A stretch of 64,000 nt of DNA, taken from contig NZ_CP131601.1 in assembly GCF_030685535.1 (NCBI RefSeq), positions 434,001 through 498,000 on the forward strand, read 5' to 3'. Position 1 is the first letter of the stretch; each line of letters opens with the position of its first letter. Below are positions 27,720-36,583 of this stretch, in pieces. The stretch is from Photobacterium leiognathi (lineage in GTDB: Bacteria > Pseudomonadota > Gammaproteobacteria > Enterobacterales > Vibrionaceae). The notes under the pieces are model-generated. The model did no database searches and was not told the DNA's origin. It saw only the letters and a list, made by a program, of their open reading frames with translations. The translations under genes and the position numbers were made by a program.

Positions 27720-28757
27720 ATGGATATCACCGAACTACTGGATTTTAGTGTAAAGCATAACGCATCGGATCTACATCTTTCTGCAGGTGTTCCTCCCATG
27801 ATCCGTGTCGATGGCGATGTGAGAAAATTAAGCATGCCAGCGTTAGATCATAGTGAAGTGCATCGCTTAGTGTTTGACATTATGAACGATGCCCAACGTC
27901 GTGAGTATGAAGAAAACTTAGAAGTCGATTTTTCATTTGAAATTCCCGACATTGGTCGCTTCAGGGTTAATGCTTTCCACCAATCTCGTGGTTGCTCTGC
28001 TGTATTACGTACGATCCCAATCCATATTCCGACATTGGAATCGTTAAATGTGCCTGACGTGTTCTACGACATTGCTCAACTTAAGCGTGGCTTAGTGCTG
28101 GTAACGGGGGCAACAGGTTCAGGTAAATCGACCACAATTGCTGCCTTGGTTGATTATATCAATAGCAACTATAACCGTCATATTTTGACTATCGAAGATC
28201 CGATCGAATTTGTGCACCAAAGCAAGCGTTGTTTGATCAACCAGCGTGAAGTGCACCGTGATACGTTAGGTTTCCAGAATGCATTACGCTCGGCACTGCG
28301 TGAAGATCCAGACGTTATTTTGGTTGGTGAATTACGTGATCAAGAAACCATTAGCTTAGCGCTCACCGCAGCAGAAACTGGTCACTTAGTATTGGGTACG
28401 CTACACACCAGCTCGGCGGCGAAAACAGTCGACCGTATTATTGACGTATTCCCAGGTGCAGATAAATCGATGGTGCGCTCAATGTTGTCTGAATCACTGC
28501 GTGCGGTAATTTCTCAAAGCCTATTAAAGCGTGTCGAAGGTGGTCGTGTTGCATCTCATGAAATCATGATGGCAACCCCTGCGATCCGAAATTTGATCCG
28601 TGAAGATAAGATCGCGCAAATGTACTCGATGATCCAAACCGGTTCAGCAATGGGCATGCAGACGATGGAGCAAAGCGTCAAGATGCTGGTGGCGCAAGGT
28701 TTAGTGGAAGCCGAAGAAGGGCGTCGTATTGTTGATAGTAGTCAGCGAGGCTTCTAA
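27720..28757 (+). CDS. pilT: Type IV pilus retraction ATPase PilT
   Basis: Hexameric motor that retracts type IV pili for twitching and DNA uptake. Walker A is VTGATGSGKSTT, followed by the Asp box ILTIEDPIEF, Walker B DPDVILVGELRD and the His box TGHLVLGTLHT. The C-terminal AIRNLIRE motif, diagnostic of PilT, is present. Start at 27720 (MDITELLDFSVKHNASDLH) gives 345 aa. The upstream open frame from 27663 overlaps yggS and is rejected. It is 34 bases upstream of pilU. Confidence 0.96.
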   Translation: MDITELLDFSVKHNASDLHLSAGVPPMIRVDGDVRKLSMPALDHSEVHRLVFDIMNDAQRREYEENLEVDFSFEIPDIGRFRVNAFHQSRGCSAVLRTIPIHIPTLESLNVPDVFYDIAQLKRGLVLVTGATGSGKSTTIAALVDYINSNYNRHILTIEDPIEFVHQSKRCLINQREVHRDTLGFQNALRSALREDPDVILVGELRDQETISLALTAAETGHLVLGTLHTSSAAKTVDRIIDVFPGADKSMVRSMLSESLRAVISQSLLKRVEGGRVASHEIMMATPAIRNLIREDKIAQMYSMIQTGSAMGMQTMEQSVKMLVAQGLVEAEEGRRIVDSSQRGF

Positions 28758-28791
28758 TTGCGTTAGACAGCTGCAATAGGTAGGAAAAATA

Positions 28792-29895
28792 ATGAATTTA
28801 GATTACATCTTAGCGCAGATGGTTGAGCGTAAAGCATCGGATTTATATATCACGGTCGGCTCGCCTTGTTTGCTTAAAGTCGATGGTAACTTACACAACT
28901 TAGGTGAGTTATTAGATCGTGAAGCTGTCGATGCCTTGTTTGATGAAGCGATGGATGATGAGCAGCGCAAGGTATTTGTCACCAGTCGTGAGGCAAATTT
29001 TGCGATCGTGCGTAACGGTTGTCGTTTTCGTTTAAGTGCATTTTGGCAACGTGAATTACCGGGTGTGGTGATCCGTCGAATTGAAACCAAGATCCCGAAT
29101 ATTCATGATCTTCACCTACCTATTGATATGGAGCGTTTAGCGCTATCTAAACGTGGTTTAGTGCTGGTGGTGGGGGCTACGGGCTCAGGTAAATCGACGT
29201 CGATGGCTGCAATGACGGGCTATCGAAACCAAAACCGTAGTCGCTATATTCTAACGGTAGAAGATCCGATTGAATTTATTCACGAACATAACAAATGCAT
29301 CATTACTCAACGTGAAGTGGGACTTGATACTGAAAGTTATGAAGTCGCACTGAAAAACTCACTGCGCCAAGCACCAGACATGATTTTGATCGGTGAGATC
29401 CGTACCCGTGAAACCATGGAATACGCAATGACCTTTGCTGAAACAGGTCACTTGTGTATGGCAACGCTACACGCCAACAATGCTAACCAAGCCCTTGAGC
29501 GTATTTTGCATTTAGTACCTAAAGAGCGTCGAGATCAGTTCTTATTTGATCTGTCATTGAATCTCAAATGTATCTTAGCGCAGCAATTGATCCCTGATGC
29601 GAATGGTATTGGTCGTCATGGTGTGTATGAGCTATTACTCAATACACCACGTGTTGCTGATTTGATCCGTCGTGGTGAGCTACATGAAATTAAAGATGTC
29701 ATGGCGAAATCAAACCAAGCGGGCATGGTGACATTTGACCAATCACTTTATGCCTTGTTCCGTGACGGTAAGATCACAGAGCAAGATGCACTGCACCATG
29801 CTGACTCACCAAATGATCTGCGTTTGATGATTAAAATGGGCGATCCAAACAATAAAACGGCGAGCTCGTTATCCGGCGTTAAATTAGATTTGTAA
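28792..29895 (+). CDS. pilU: PilT-dependent retraction ATPase PilU
   Basis: Second retraction motor, which assists PilT under load. Walker A VVGATGSGKSTS, Asp box ILTVEDPIEFIHEHNK, Walker B PDMILIGEIRT and TGHLCMATLHANNA are intact. AIRNLIRE is replaced by PRVADLIRRGE, as expected for PilU. The 367 aa fit the family. RBS AGGTAGG precedes the ATG. Directly downstream of pilT, with which it probably forms an operon. Confidence 0.95.
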   Translation: MNLDYILAQMVERKASDLYITVGSPCLLKVDGNLHNLGELLDREAVDALFDEAMDDEQRKVFVTSREANFAIVRNGCRFRLSAFWQRELPGVVIRRIETKIPNIHDLHLPIDMERLALSKRGLVLVVGATGSGKSTSMAAMTGYRNQNRSRYILTVEDPIEFIHEHNKCIITQREVGLDTESYEVALKNSLRQAPDMILIGEIRTRETMEYAMTFAETGHLCMATLHANNANQALERILHLVPKERRDQFLFDLSLNLKCILAQQLIPDANGIGRHGVYELLLNTPRVADLIRRGELHEIKDVMAKSNQAGMVTFDQSLYALFRDGKITEQDALHHADSPNDLRLMIKMGDPNNKTASSLSGVKLDL

Positions 29896-30185
29896 TAAGC
29901 CTATAATGATCACTTTGCTTTAGTCATATGATAGGTCAATAGCTGTATTAAAAACGATCAAGTGTTAACTACTTGAATCATAGCTATTAATACTTTGAAT
30001 GATGAAAAGTGATCAGCTTGTGGAGCTTTTGAGTTCAAATGGTTCAAAAGCTGTACAAGCTGTACAGGCGAGAAACAATAAGGGATAGCGCGATGATCGA
30101 ATGCTCTGTAGATGATCTTGCTAACCTTTATGATGATCAATCTAGAAAAAGCTGTACAAGGATTAAACGCATTATCTAAAAAGCG
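29896..30185. other. Gene-poor interval after pilU with two adjacent 28-codon frames
   Basis: No gene can be supported. Plus-strand frames at 30002-30088 (MKSDQLVELLSSNGSKAV...) and 30093-30179 (MIECSVDDLANLYDDQ...) lack convincing ribosome-binding sites. Short repeats are visible: GTTCAAATGGTTCAAA, GCTGTACAAGCTGTACA, and AAAGCTGTACAAG again at 30148. It may be a decayed gene or an untranslated region. Confidence 0.3.
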
Positions 30186-30190
30186 GTAAT

Positions 30191-30220
30191 AAAAAAGACA
30201 AGCGCAATGCTTGTCTTTTT
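30191..30220. terminator. Bidirectional terminator before ruvX
   Basis: AAAAAGACAAGC/GCTTGTCTTTTT, 12-bp perfect stem with a five-base loop; it serves ruvX on the minus strand and anything from pilU on the plus strand. Confidence 0.88.
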
Positions 30221-30244
30221 CGTTAATAGAAGGGGATATTGCGA

Positions 30245-30673
30245 TTAACCGTATTGGCGCTCAAACCAGCTTTCTAAAATCACAACGGCAGATTGTGAAT
30301 CAATATTGCCTTTACTGAGTGAGCGATAACCGCCACGCTCAAACAGTTCTGCCCGTGCTTCTACGGTGCTTAAGCGTTCATCGTGTAATTCAACTTGGCA
30401 ACCAAACCTACCATGCACGCGGTTAGCAAATTTCTTCGCTCGTGGTGTGATGGTTTCTAGCTCTTTACCTTCCAAATCTAAAGGTAAGCCTACAACCACT
30501 AAATCCGGTTGCCACTCTTTTAAAAGCTTTTCAATGTTATCCCAGTTGGGTACACCATCATTGGCTTTAATCGCAGCAAGTGGGGTTGCTGTACCTGTAA
30601 GTTCTTGTCCGATCGCCACACCAATACTTTTGGTGCCGTAATCAAAGCCTAAAACTGTGCGTGATTGACTCAT
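30245..30673 (-). CDS. ruvX: RuvX/YqgF Holliday junction resolvase-like nuclease
   Basis: RNase H-fold protein; in E. coli YqgF acts in 16S rRNA 5'-end maturation and has been called a putative Holliday junction resolvase. The active-site Asp is in [15 protein letters not shown] and further acidic residues in [12 protein letters not shown] and [11 protein letters not shown]. The 142 aa fit the family (138 aa). The start overlaps the yqgE stop by four bases, the conserved yqgE-ruvX pair. Confidence 0.95.
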   Translation of the reverse strand: MSQSRTVLGFDYGTKSIGVAIGQELTGTATPLAAIKANDGVPNWDNIEKLLKEWQPDLVVVGLPLDLEGKELETITPRAKKFANRVHGRFGCQVELHDERLSTVEARAELFERGGYRSLSKGNIDSQSAVVILESWFERQYG

Positions 30674-31233
30674 GCGTGACCTATATCTAAAGAAAGATTT
30701 GCTAAGTTAAAGCCTAATTTTTCAATGGCTTTATGCCAGCGTTCACCCACTGGTGTGGAAAAAATAATGTTGTCATCAGCTTCAATAGTAAGCCAATTAT
30801 TATCAACTAACTCTTGCTCTAATTGACCCGCATCCCAGCCAGCATAACCTAGCGCAACAATAAATTGTTCTGGTGCCAGTGTCGTACCTAGCTCAGATAA
30901 AATATCGAGTGAAGTCGTGACGGCCAGTTCACTGTTTACAGGTAGGCTTGAGCTGTATTGCCCTTTGGTGGTGTGGAGTACAAAACCACGATCTTCAGAT
31001 ACTGGGCCGCCATTAAGTACTGGAGACTCTAGGCTGACAGGATCGGCGATCGGGAGTGTTCTATCGACTTCAATTTGCTCCAGCATATTAGCGATGGAGA
31101 TATCGATAGGGTGATTGATAATGATCCCCATAGCACCTTCATCATTATGCTCACAAAGATAAATAACACTTTGCTTAAATTGAGGATCTTGCATAGTGGG
31201 CATGGACACTAAAAAGTGGTTGGTTAGATTCAT
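30670..31233 (-). CDS. yqgE: YqgE/AlgH family protein
   Basis: Conserved protein of about 187 aa and unknown biochemical function; it was linked to alginate regulation as AlgH in Pseudomonas. Family motifs are [22 protein letters not shown], given here in pieces as [11 protein letters not shown] and [21 protein letters not shown] [14 protein letters not shown], then [12 protein letters not shown] and [14 protein letters not shown]. Start at 31233 (MNLTNHFLV) is chosen over 31242 by family alignment. It lies between gshB and ruvX, as in E. coli. Confidence 0.94.
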   Translation of the reverse strand: MNLTNHFLVSMPTMQDPQFKQSVIYLCEHNDEGAMGIIINHPIDISIANMLEQIEVDRTLPIADPVSLESPVLNGGPVSEDRGFVLHTTKGQYSSSLPVNSELAVTTSLDILSELGTTLAPEQFIVALGYAGWDAGQLEQELVDNNWLTIEADDNIIFSTPVGERWHKAIEKLGFNLANLSLDIGHA

Positions 31234-31356
31234 GTACAACACCAGAATTTAGTACAAACCAGCAAGGGATAATACGTTGCTGATAAGCAAAAAAGCAGCG
31301 ACATGGCCGCTGCATTCTTGTTTTGAGTATGGCTGATGATTGTCGGTAAAGCGATA

Positions 31357-32307
31357 TTACTTCGCGTTTACTCGGCGCTCGATCGCATCCATTAATTTGC
31401 CTGTAATTGAAATATCAAACGCAGCTTCAATTTCACGAATACAGGTAGGGCTGGTTACGTTGATTTCAGTAAGCTTATCGCCAATGACATCAAGGCCAAC
31501 GAAAATCAGACCTTTTTCTTTTAGTACGGGTGCAACTGTTTCTGCGATCTTACGATCTGTTTCGCTAATAGGGCGAGCTTCACCACGACCACTAGCAGCT
31601 AGGTTACCGCGAGTTTCACCTTTGGCAGGAATACGTGCTAAGCAGTAAGGCATTGGTTCGCCATCTACCACTAAAATTCGTTTATCACCATTACTAATAT
31701 CAGGCACGAAGGTTTGTGCCATACAGTAGTTTTGACCCATGTTAGTTAGGGTTTCGATGATCACTGAAACGTTAGGATCGCCTTTCATTACGCGGAAAAT
31801 TGAAGAGCCGCCCATGCCATCTAGTGGCTTTAAGATCACATCACCGTGCTCTTGGTGGAACGCTTTTAGTTTCTCTGCGCGACGCGTCACGATAGTGGTT
31901 GGCGTTAGCTCTGGGAACCATGCAGTGAATAGTTTTTCATTACAGTCACGTAAGCTTTGTGGCTTATTAACGATCAGCGCACCGTTATCTTCTGCACGCT
32001 CAAGGATGTAAGTCGCGTAGATGTACTCAGTATCAAACGGAGGATCTTTACGCATTAGCACAGCATCAAGATCTGATAATTCAATCTCTTGTTCGCTGTG
32101 GAAATCAAACCAGTGTTCAGGATCTTGTTGTACTGTTACCACACGAGTACGAGCAATTGCTTTGCCTTGCTCTAACGAAAGATCATTCATTTCCATGTAA
32201 TGAATTTCCCAACCACGATGTTGAGCTTCTAACATCATGGCAAAGCTTGAATCTTTCTTGATATTGATAGACTCGATAGGGTCCATCACGATACCCAGTT
32301 TGATCAT
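31357..32307 (-). CDS. gshB: Glutathione synthetase
   Basis: ATP-grasp ligase joining gamma-glutamylcysteine and glycine. The N-terminal MIKLGIVMDPIESINIKKDSS and the ATP-binding KPLDGMGGSSIFRV are clear, as is the glycine-rich GETRGNLAASGRGEARP loop. The 316 aa match E. coli GshB exactly. It follows rsmE by 18 bases and precedes yqgE by 123, so rsmE-gshB is one unit. Confidence 0.97.
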   Translation of the reverse strand: MIKLGIVMDPIESINIKKDSSFAMMLEAQHRGWEIHYMEMNDLSLEQGKAIARTRVVTVQQDPEHWFDFHSEQEIELSDLDAVLMRKDPPFDTEYIYATYILERAEDNGALIVNKPQSLRDCNEKLFTAWFPELTPTTIVTRRAEKLKAFHQEHGDVILKPLDGMGGSSIFRVMKGDPNVSVIIETLTNMGQNYCMAQTFVPDISNGDKRILVVDGEPMPYCLARIPAKGETRGNLAASGRGEARPISETDRKIAETVAPVLKEKGLIFVGLDVIGDKLTEINVTSPTCIREIEAAFDISITGKLMDAIERRVNAK

Positions 32308-32325
32308 TGTGTTCTCCTAATCTAA

Positions 32326-33057
32326 TTAGCCTAAATCACCAAAACGTACTTGTAGTGCGGTGATGGCTGTCATTGCTGTGGTTTCAGTACGAAGTACACG
32401 AGGGCCCAGCAAAATTTCATCAAATTTATATTTTTCCGTCATGCCGATTTCTTCAGCTGATAAACCGCCTTCAGGACCAATCAGTAAACGTACATTAGTC
32501 ACAGGTGTAGGCAGGGTATTAATGGAATATTTAGCGCGAGGATGTAAGTTAAGCTTTAATCCATCATATTCCTCAGCACACCATTGTTCCAGTTTCATCA
32601 CTGGGCGAATGGTTGGCACAACGTTACGACCACATTGCTCACAGGCAGCAATGGCGATCTTTTGCCATTGGTCGAGTTTCTTTTCAAAACGCTCTGCATT
32701 TAATTTAACGCCACAACGTTCAGAAATCAGTGGGGTAATGGTGCTTACACCTAATTCCACTGATTTTTGAATGGTGAATTCCATTTTATCACCACGTGAA
32801 ATCACCTGACCTAAATGGATATTCAGTGGTGACTCAACGCTATGCTCCACACGAGATTGAATTTCAACTTCAACGCTTTTTTTGCTGGCGTTAGTGATCA
32901 CAGCAGGAAACTCTGCATCACTGCCATCGAACATCAGAAGTTCTTGACCTGCTTGCATACGCATAACGCGGCCAACGTGGTTAGCAGCATCGTCACTGAG
33001 CATTACCTTGCCTTGAGAAGGTAAAGATTCTGGATGATAAATACGTGGAATTCTCAT
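32326..33057 (-). CDS. rsmE: 16S rRNA (uracil1498-N3)-methyltransferase RsmE
   Basis: SPOUT-fold methyltransferase modifying U1498 of 16S rRNA. The knot motif [14 protein letters not shown] and the C-terminal [16 protein letters not shown] are the family signatures. The N-terminus [10 protein letters not shown] is typical. The 243 aa equal E. coli RsmE. It is upstream of gshB and downstream of endA, behind the endA terminator. Confidence 0.96.
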   Translation of the reverse strand: MRIPRIYHPESLPSQGKVMLSDDAANHVGRVMRMQAGQELLMFDGSDAEFPAVITNASKKSVEVEIQSRVEHSVESPLNIHLGQVISRGDKMEFTIQKSVELGVSTITPLISERCGVKLNAERFEKKLDQWQKIAIAACEQCGRNVVPTIRPVMKLEQWCAEEYDGLKLNLHPRAKYSINTLPTPVTNVRLLIGPEGGLSAEEIGMTEKYKFDEILLGPRVLRTETTAMTAITALQVRFGDLG

Positions 33058-33138
33058 AATGCGGTCATCTATGCAATAAAAAAAGAGTAATGACGAATCT
33101 TAACATGGATGCTCTGTTCGCCAATTATTCGAGGTGAA

Positions 33139-33172
33139 ATAAAACGCGTTATTTACACATAACGCGTTTTTG
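33139..33172 (-). terminator. endA terminator
   Basis: AAAACGCGTTAT/ATAACGCGTTTT, 12-bp perfect stem with a six-base loop, then TTTTATTTC on the minus strand. Confidence 0.75.
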
Positions 33173-33204
33173 AACGTTAAAGTGCGCTTAAGTAAAAGAT
33201 GTTG

Positions 33205-33978
33205 TTATGAACAACGGCTCGCAAGAATAGGGTTAACGTTACCTTGGATTTTTTCAATCTTAGCAGCACGTTGACATTCCCATTTGGTCACTGGGTATTG
33301 CTTATCCCAAGCATCCATTAATCGGCGTTGTTGTTTACTCATCTTGTATTTAGGGTAGACCGCTTCAAAGTACATATAAGTACGGGCAATCACACCGCGC
33401 GCGCGCTCTGGTGGTTGAGCATCATGATCTTTTTTATCGATGATCATGTCGCAGCTACCGAAAGAACGGTAATTTTTACTGCTGGTACTCGGTAGCATAA
33501 CGAAGTTGTAGTTCTGACGCGCCGCGTTTACAGCACCGACTGCTGGATATAAGTTGTAAAGATCGGATTGCATAAAGCGATATTCTTTATTCGCTTTTTC
33601 GGCACATTTACGACCTTTAAATGCTTTCCCTTTGCTATCGACACAAACGGCTGCACCTTCACGCCATTCACTAAATGCGCGACCAAAGTTTTCCGCAGGC
33701 ACGACGTGCTCCGCTTCCCAACGTTTAACACGCTTTTTATAGACTTCAGTGCTAAACCCTGAAGGTAACGTTACATATTTTTGATTGTTAAAATCAGCAC
33801 CACAATAAATGGTCTTCATATCTTGGGGCGCAATATAGATCTCTTTCTGCATAATTTTTTTTGCTTTGCTGAAAGAGTCGTTGCTGTTGTTGCCTAAAGG
33901 ATTGGCATGATAAGGGGTTGCCTGCGCGACAGCAGGAAATAACAGCGCAATGGCTAAACTGGTAAATACACGCTTCAT
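33205..33978 (-). CDS. endA: Periplasmic endonuclease I
   Basis: Secreted nuclease that cuts double-stranded DNA non-specifically; in Vibrio the homologue (Dns/EndA) limits DNA uptake. The signal peptide is MKRVFTSLAIALLFPAVAQA. The catalytic ββα-metal region is WEAEHVVPAENFGRAF with the His-Glu pair, followed by NLYPAVGAVNAAR. Eight or so cysteines suggest disulfides. Start at 33978 gives 257 aa; an upstream ATG at 33990 adds MSTL only. It lies between sprT and rsmE, as in E. coli. Confidence 0.95.
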   Translation of the reverse strand: MKRVFTSLAIALLFPAVAQATPYHANPLGNNSNDSFSKAKKIMQKEIYIAPQDMKTIYCGADFNNQKYVTLPSGFSTEVYKKRVKRWEAEHVVPAENFGRAFSEWREGAAVCVDSKGKAFKGRKCAEKANKEYRFMQSDLYNLYPAVGAVNAARQNYNFVMLPSTSSKNYRSFGSCDMIIDKKDHDAQPPERARGVIARTYMYFEAVYPKYKMSKQQRRLMDAWDKQYPVTKWECQRAAKIEKIQGNVNPILASRCS

Positions 33979-34105
33979 CAGAGTGCTCAATAGAAAAGTA
34001 TCGTATCACTAGCTTACTGATATTTTTCTCTTTGAGAAGTGTGTCGCAAATATTTGTAACTATCTTATTATTATTTAGCAGAAGGTTTAGAAATAAATAG
34101 CTGCT

Positions 34106-34591
34106 TTATTGAGGCGAATAAACTAAGACTTCACGACATCGACGACAGTGATAGGTGGCTTGACCACGCAAAATACGGTTATGGCGACGGATGGTTAATG
34201 GGTATTCGCTACAGCTACACTTATAAAGATAAGTATCACCAGTAACAGAGCTGACATCAAAGCTATGAGTGGTTCTAGGTGCAACTTGAAACACTTCTCG
34301 CATGATCAATTGCCATTCTCTGCCGTGCGGTTTTACTCGTCCAAACAGTTTAAACACAATTAAATGTGCCACTTCATGTGGAACTACCTCATTGAGAAAA
34401 GCATCGGTGTTTTCTTTTAATAAAATAGGATTAAAGCGTACTTCCCAGCTTTGTAGTCGTGCACTACCAGCAATTTTTCCACGTTGGGTGAAAGTGACGG
34501 TTGGCATTTTTAACCGTTTATTAAGGCGCTGATTCGCGGTTTTAATAGCATGCTCGACACGCTCGATAACTTGTTGTTGCAGTGAATTCAT
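34106..34591 (-). CDS. sprT: SprT family zinc metalloprotease-like protein
   Basis: The family shares the zincin HExxH motif, seen here as His72-Glu73-Val-Ala-His76 in VVPHEVAHLIVF, plus a C-terminal zinc ribbon (YKCSCSEYPL...YHCRRCRE). It is related to the DNA-protein crosslink protease Spartan; the bacterial function is not established. Start at 34591 (MNSLQQQVIERV) gives 161 aa against 165 in E. coli; the frame open to 34630 is not supported. It lies between metK and endA. Confidence 0.93.
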   Translation of the reverse strand: MNSLQQQVIERVEHAIKTANQRLNKRLKMPTVTFTQRGKIAGSARLQSWEVRFNPILLKENTDAFLNEVVPHEVAHLIVFKLFGRVKPHGREWQLIMREVFQVAPRTTHSFDVSSVTGDTYLYKCSCSEYPLTIRRHNRILRGQATYHCRRCREVLVYSPQ

Positions 34592-34700
34592 TGTTATTCG
34601 TTCTTTACTATATTGAGCTGCACTATACACCGAACAAAAAGGACTGGCGAGAGTCGAAAATTCTGGCGTTTTACCTTAAGAGCGTCAGAACACAGGCAAT

Positions 34701-34728
34701 AAAAAAGGACGCTTGAGCGTCCTTTTTT
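34701..34728. terminator. metK terminator
   Basis: AAAAAAGGACGCT/AGCGTCCTTTTTT, 13-bp perfect stem with a TG loop, directly after metK. Confidence 0.9.
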
Positions 34729-34745
34729 GTGCAGTATTAAGTGTA

Positions 34746-35900
34746 TTACTTAATGTTTGCGAAATCGCGAAGTGCAGCCACTTTGTCTGTTTTTTCCCAA
34801 GGGAATTCTTCACGACCAAAGTGACCGTAAGCTGCTGTCTTCTTATAGATAGGCTGTAGAAGATCTAGCATTTCTTGTAGGCCGTATGGACGTAGGTCGA
34901 AGTGCTGACGTACTGCTTCAATGATGATCTCATGTGCTACTTTTTCAGTACCAAATGTTTCCACCATGATAGATGTTGGATCGGCAACACCGATAGCGTA
35001 AGAAAGTTGGATTTCACAACGATCAGCCATGCCTGCTGCAACGATGTTTTTCGCTACATAGCGTGCTGCGTATGCTGCAGAGCGGTCAACTTTTGATGGA
35101 TCTTTACCAGAGAAAGCACCACCACCGTGACGTGCTGCACCGCCGTAGGTATCAACGATGATCTTACGACCTGTTAGACCACAGTCACCCATTGGACCAC
35201 CGATAACGAAACGACCGGTTGGGTTAATGAAGAATTTTGTCTCTTTGTTTAACCACTCAGCAGGAAGTACCAGCTTGATGATCTCTTCCATTACCGCTTC
35301 ACGTAGATCTGGCGTTGAGATTGAATCGCTGTGCTGAGTTGAAAGTACAACTGCATCAATACCCACGATCTTACCTTGATCATAAGCGAACGTTACCTGA
35401 GATTTTGCATCAGGGCGTAACCAAGGTAGTGTGCCGTTCTTACGAACTTCCGCTTGGCGTTGAACTAAACGGTGAGAGTAAGTGATTGGCGCAGGCATGA
35501 ATACTTCAGTTTCGTTAGTTGCGTAACCGAACATAATACCTTGGTCACCAGCACCTTGCTCTTTAGGATCTGTTTTATCAACACCTTGGTTGATATCTGG
35601 AGACTGTTTACCGATGGTATTCATTACTGCACAAGAGTTAGCATCAAAGCCCATATCTGAATGAACGTAGCCAATTTCACGCACTGTTTCACGCGTTAGC
35701 TCTTCAATGTCTACCCAAGCTGACGTTGTGATCTCACCACCAACCATTACCATGCAGGTCTTTACGTAAGTTTCACAAGCTACGCGCGCTTTAGGATCTT
35801 GTTCAATAATTGCATCCAATACTGCATCTGAAATCTGATCTGCAATTTTATCTGGATGACCTTCTGATACCGACTCAGAAGTGAATAAATGTTTTGCCAT
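34746..35900 (-). CDS. metK: S-adenosylmethionine synthetase
   Basis: Makes SAM from methionine and ATP in the cytosol. The two family signatures [12 protein letters not shown] and [19 protein letters not shown] are intact, as is the N-terminal [15 protein letters not shown]. Start at 35900 (MAKHLFTSE) gives 384 aa, the same as E. coli; the ATG at 35912 adds four residues. The upstream region holds six in-phase MetJ-type boxes, so methionine/SAM repression is likely. Confidence 0.97.
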   Translation of the reverse strand: MAKHLFTSESVSEGHPDKIADQISDAVLDAIIEQDPKARVACETYVKTCMVMVGGEITTSAWVDIEELTRETVREIGYVHSDMGFDANSCAVMNTIGKQSPDINQGVDKTDPKEQGAGDQGIMFGYATNETEVFMPAPITYSHRLVQRQAEVRKNGTLPWLRPDAKSQVTFAYDQGKIVGIDAVVLSTQHSDSISTPDLREAVMEEIIKLVLPAEWLNKETKFFINPTGRFVIGGPMGDCGLTGRKIIVDTYGGAARHGGGAFSGKDPSKVDRSAAYAARYVAKNIVAAGMADRCEIQLSYAIGVADPTSIMVETFGTEKVAHEIIIEAVRQHFDLRPYGLQEMLDLLQPIYKKTAAYGHFGREEFPWEKTDKVAALRDFANIK

Positions 35901-35959
35901 CGGTAGTCTCACTTATCTTTGAATTTAGTCGCACGGTCGCGTTTATAACGCAGTTATAT

Positions 35960-36007
35960 AGCTGTATGTACGTTTACATGTATAGAGCTACTTCCGTCTA
36001 GACGTCT
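35960..36007 (-). promoter_or_regulatory. MetJ operator: tandem met boxes upstream of metK
   Basis: Met-box consensus is AGACGTCT. Successive 8-mers in one phase are AGCTGTAT, GTACGTTT, ACATGTAT, AGAGCTAC, TTCCGTCT and AGACGTCT, scoring 5, 5, 5, 3, 5 and 8 of 8. MetJ dimers bind such arrays cooperatively with SAM as corepressor. The array begins 60 bases upstream of the metK start. Confidence 0.75.
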
Positions 36008-36201
36008 ATAATACATTTCATACAGATTAAATCAACAATACGGATACTAAGGTTTTCTTTTATCCAAGGTATTTCAAAAAATAGATATAAACTTTGTGTT
36101 TTCTTTTTTATTTAACTCATTGAAAAATAATGGTTATAAATAACATTGCCATTTTTAAATGATTAGATTTATATATTGGTGATTCAATAATTGTGACTAT
36201 A

Positions 36202-36469
36202 TATACCCAAGCGACTTCAATATGCCTGATTCAGAGCGAAGTCACTGAGTTGAATTCAAGGAAGACAACGAAGCGGAATAGCGAGCTCTTTCCAAGTTGT
36301 TTGACGCAAGAAGTCGGCTCAGTGACACGCTCCCAAAGGGCGAGCGTCCTTAGCTCTCAGACTTTGTTAACGATTCTCAATGTAGAACCACTATATCTTC
36401 GAATCGTTGCCGCGCCTGAGAACTAATGTCGTCTCGCTGAACACGGCATCTTGAGGTTGCTTGGGTATA
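36202..36469. repeat. ERIC-like imperfect palindromic element (268 bp)
   Basis: The ends are inverted repeats: TATACCCAAGCGACTTCAA at the left and, complemented from the right, TATACCCAAGCAACCTCAA. The layout (TATACCC termini, insertion at TA, internal imperfect palindromes, no coding gene) is that of ERIC/MITE-type non-autonomous repeats; enterobacterial ERICs also start with TATACCC. A 77-codon frame crosses it but is not a gene. Copy number cannot be judged from one window. Confidence 0.7.
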
Positions 36470-36583
36470 AAGTTTTTTATAAGAAAATAACGGTAAACAG
36501 ACACTATATATCTTATGACAAGCAATATGACGATACGAACACTTGTAATACAAAGGCCGTCAAAGCCTTTGTATTACTTAAGG

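Noticed and set aside
35901..36060. SAM riboswitch before metK
   Set aside because: No SAM-riboswitch core was seen; tandem met boxes explain the regulation instead.
36193..36426. 77-codon plus-strand frame
   Set aside because: It lies inside the ERIC-like repeat, has no ribosome-binding site and no family resemblance.
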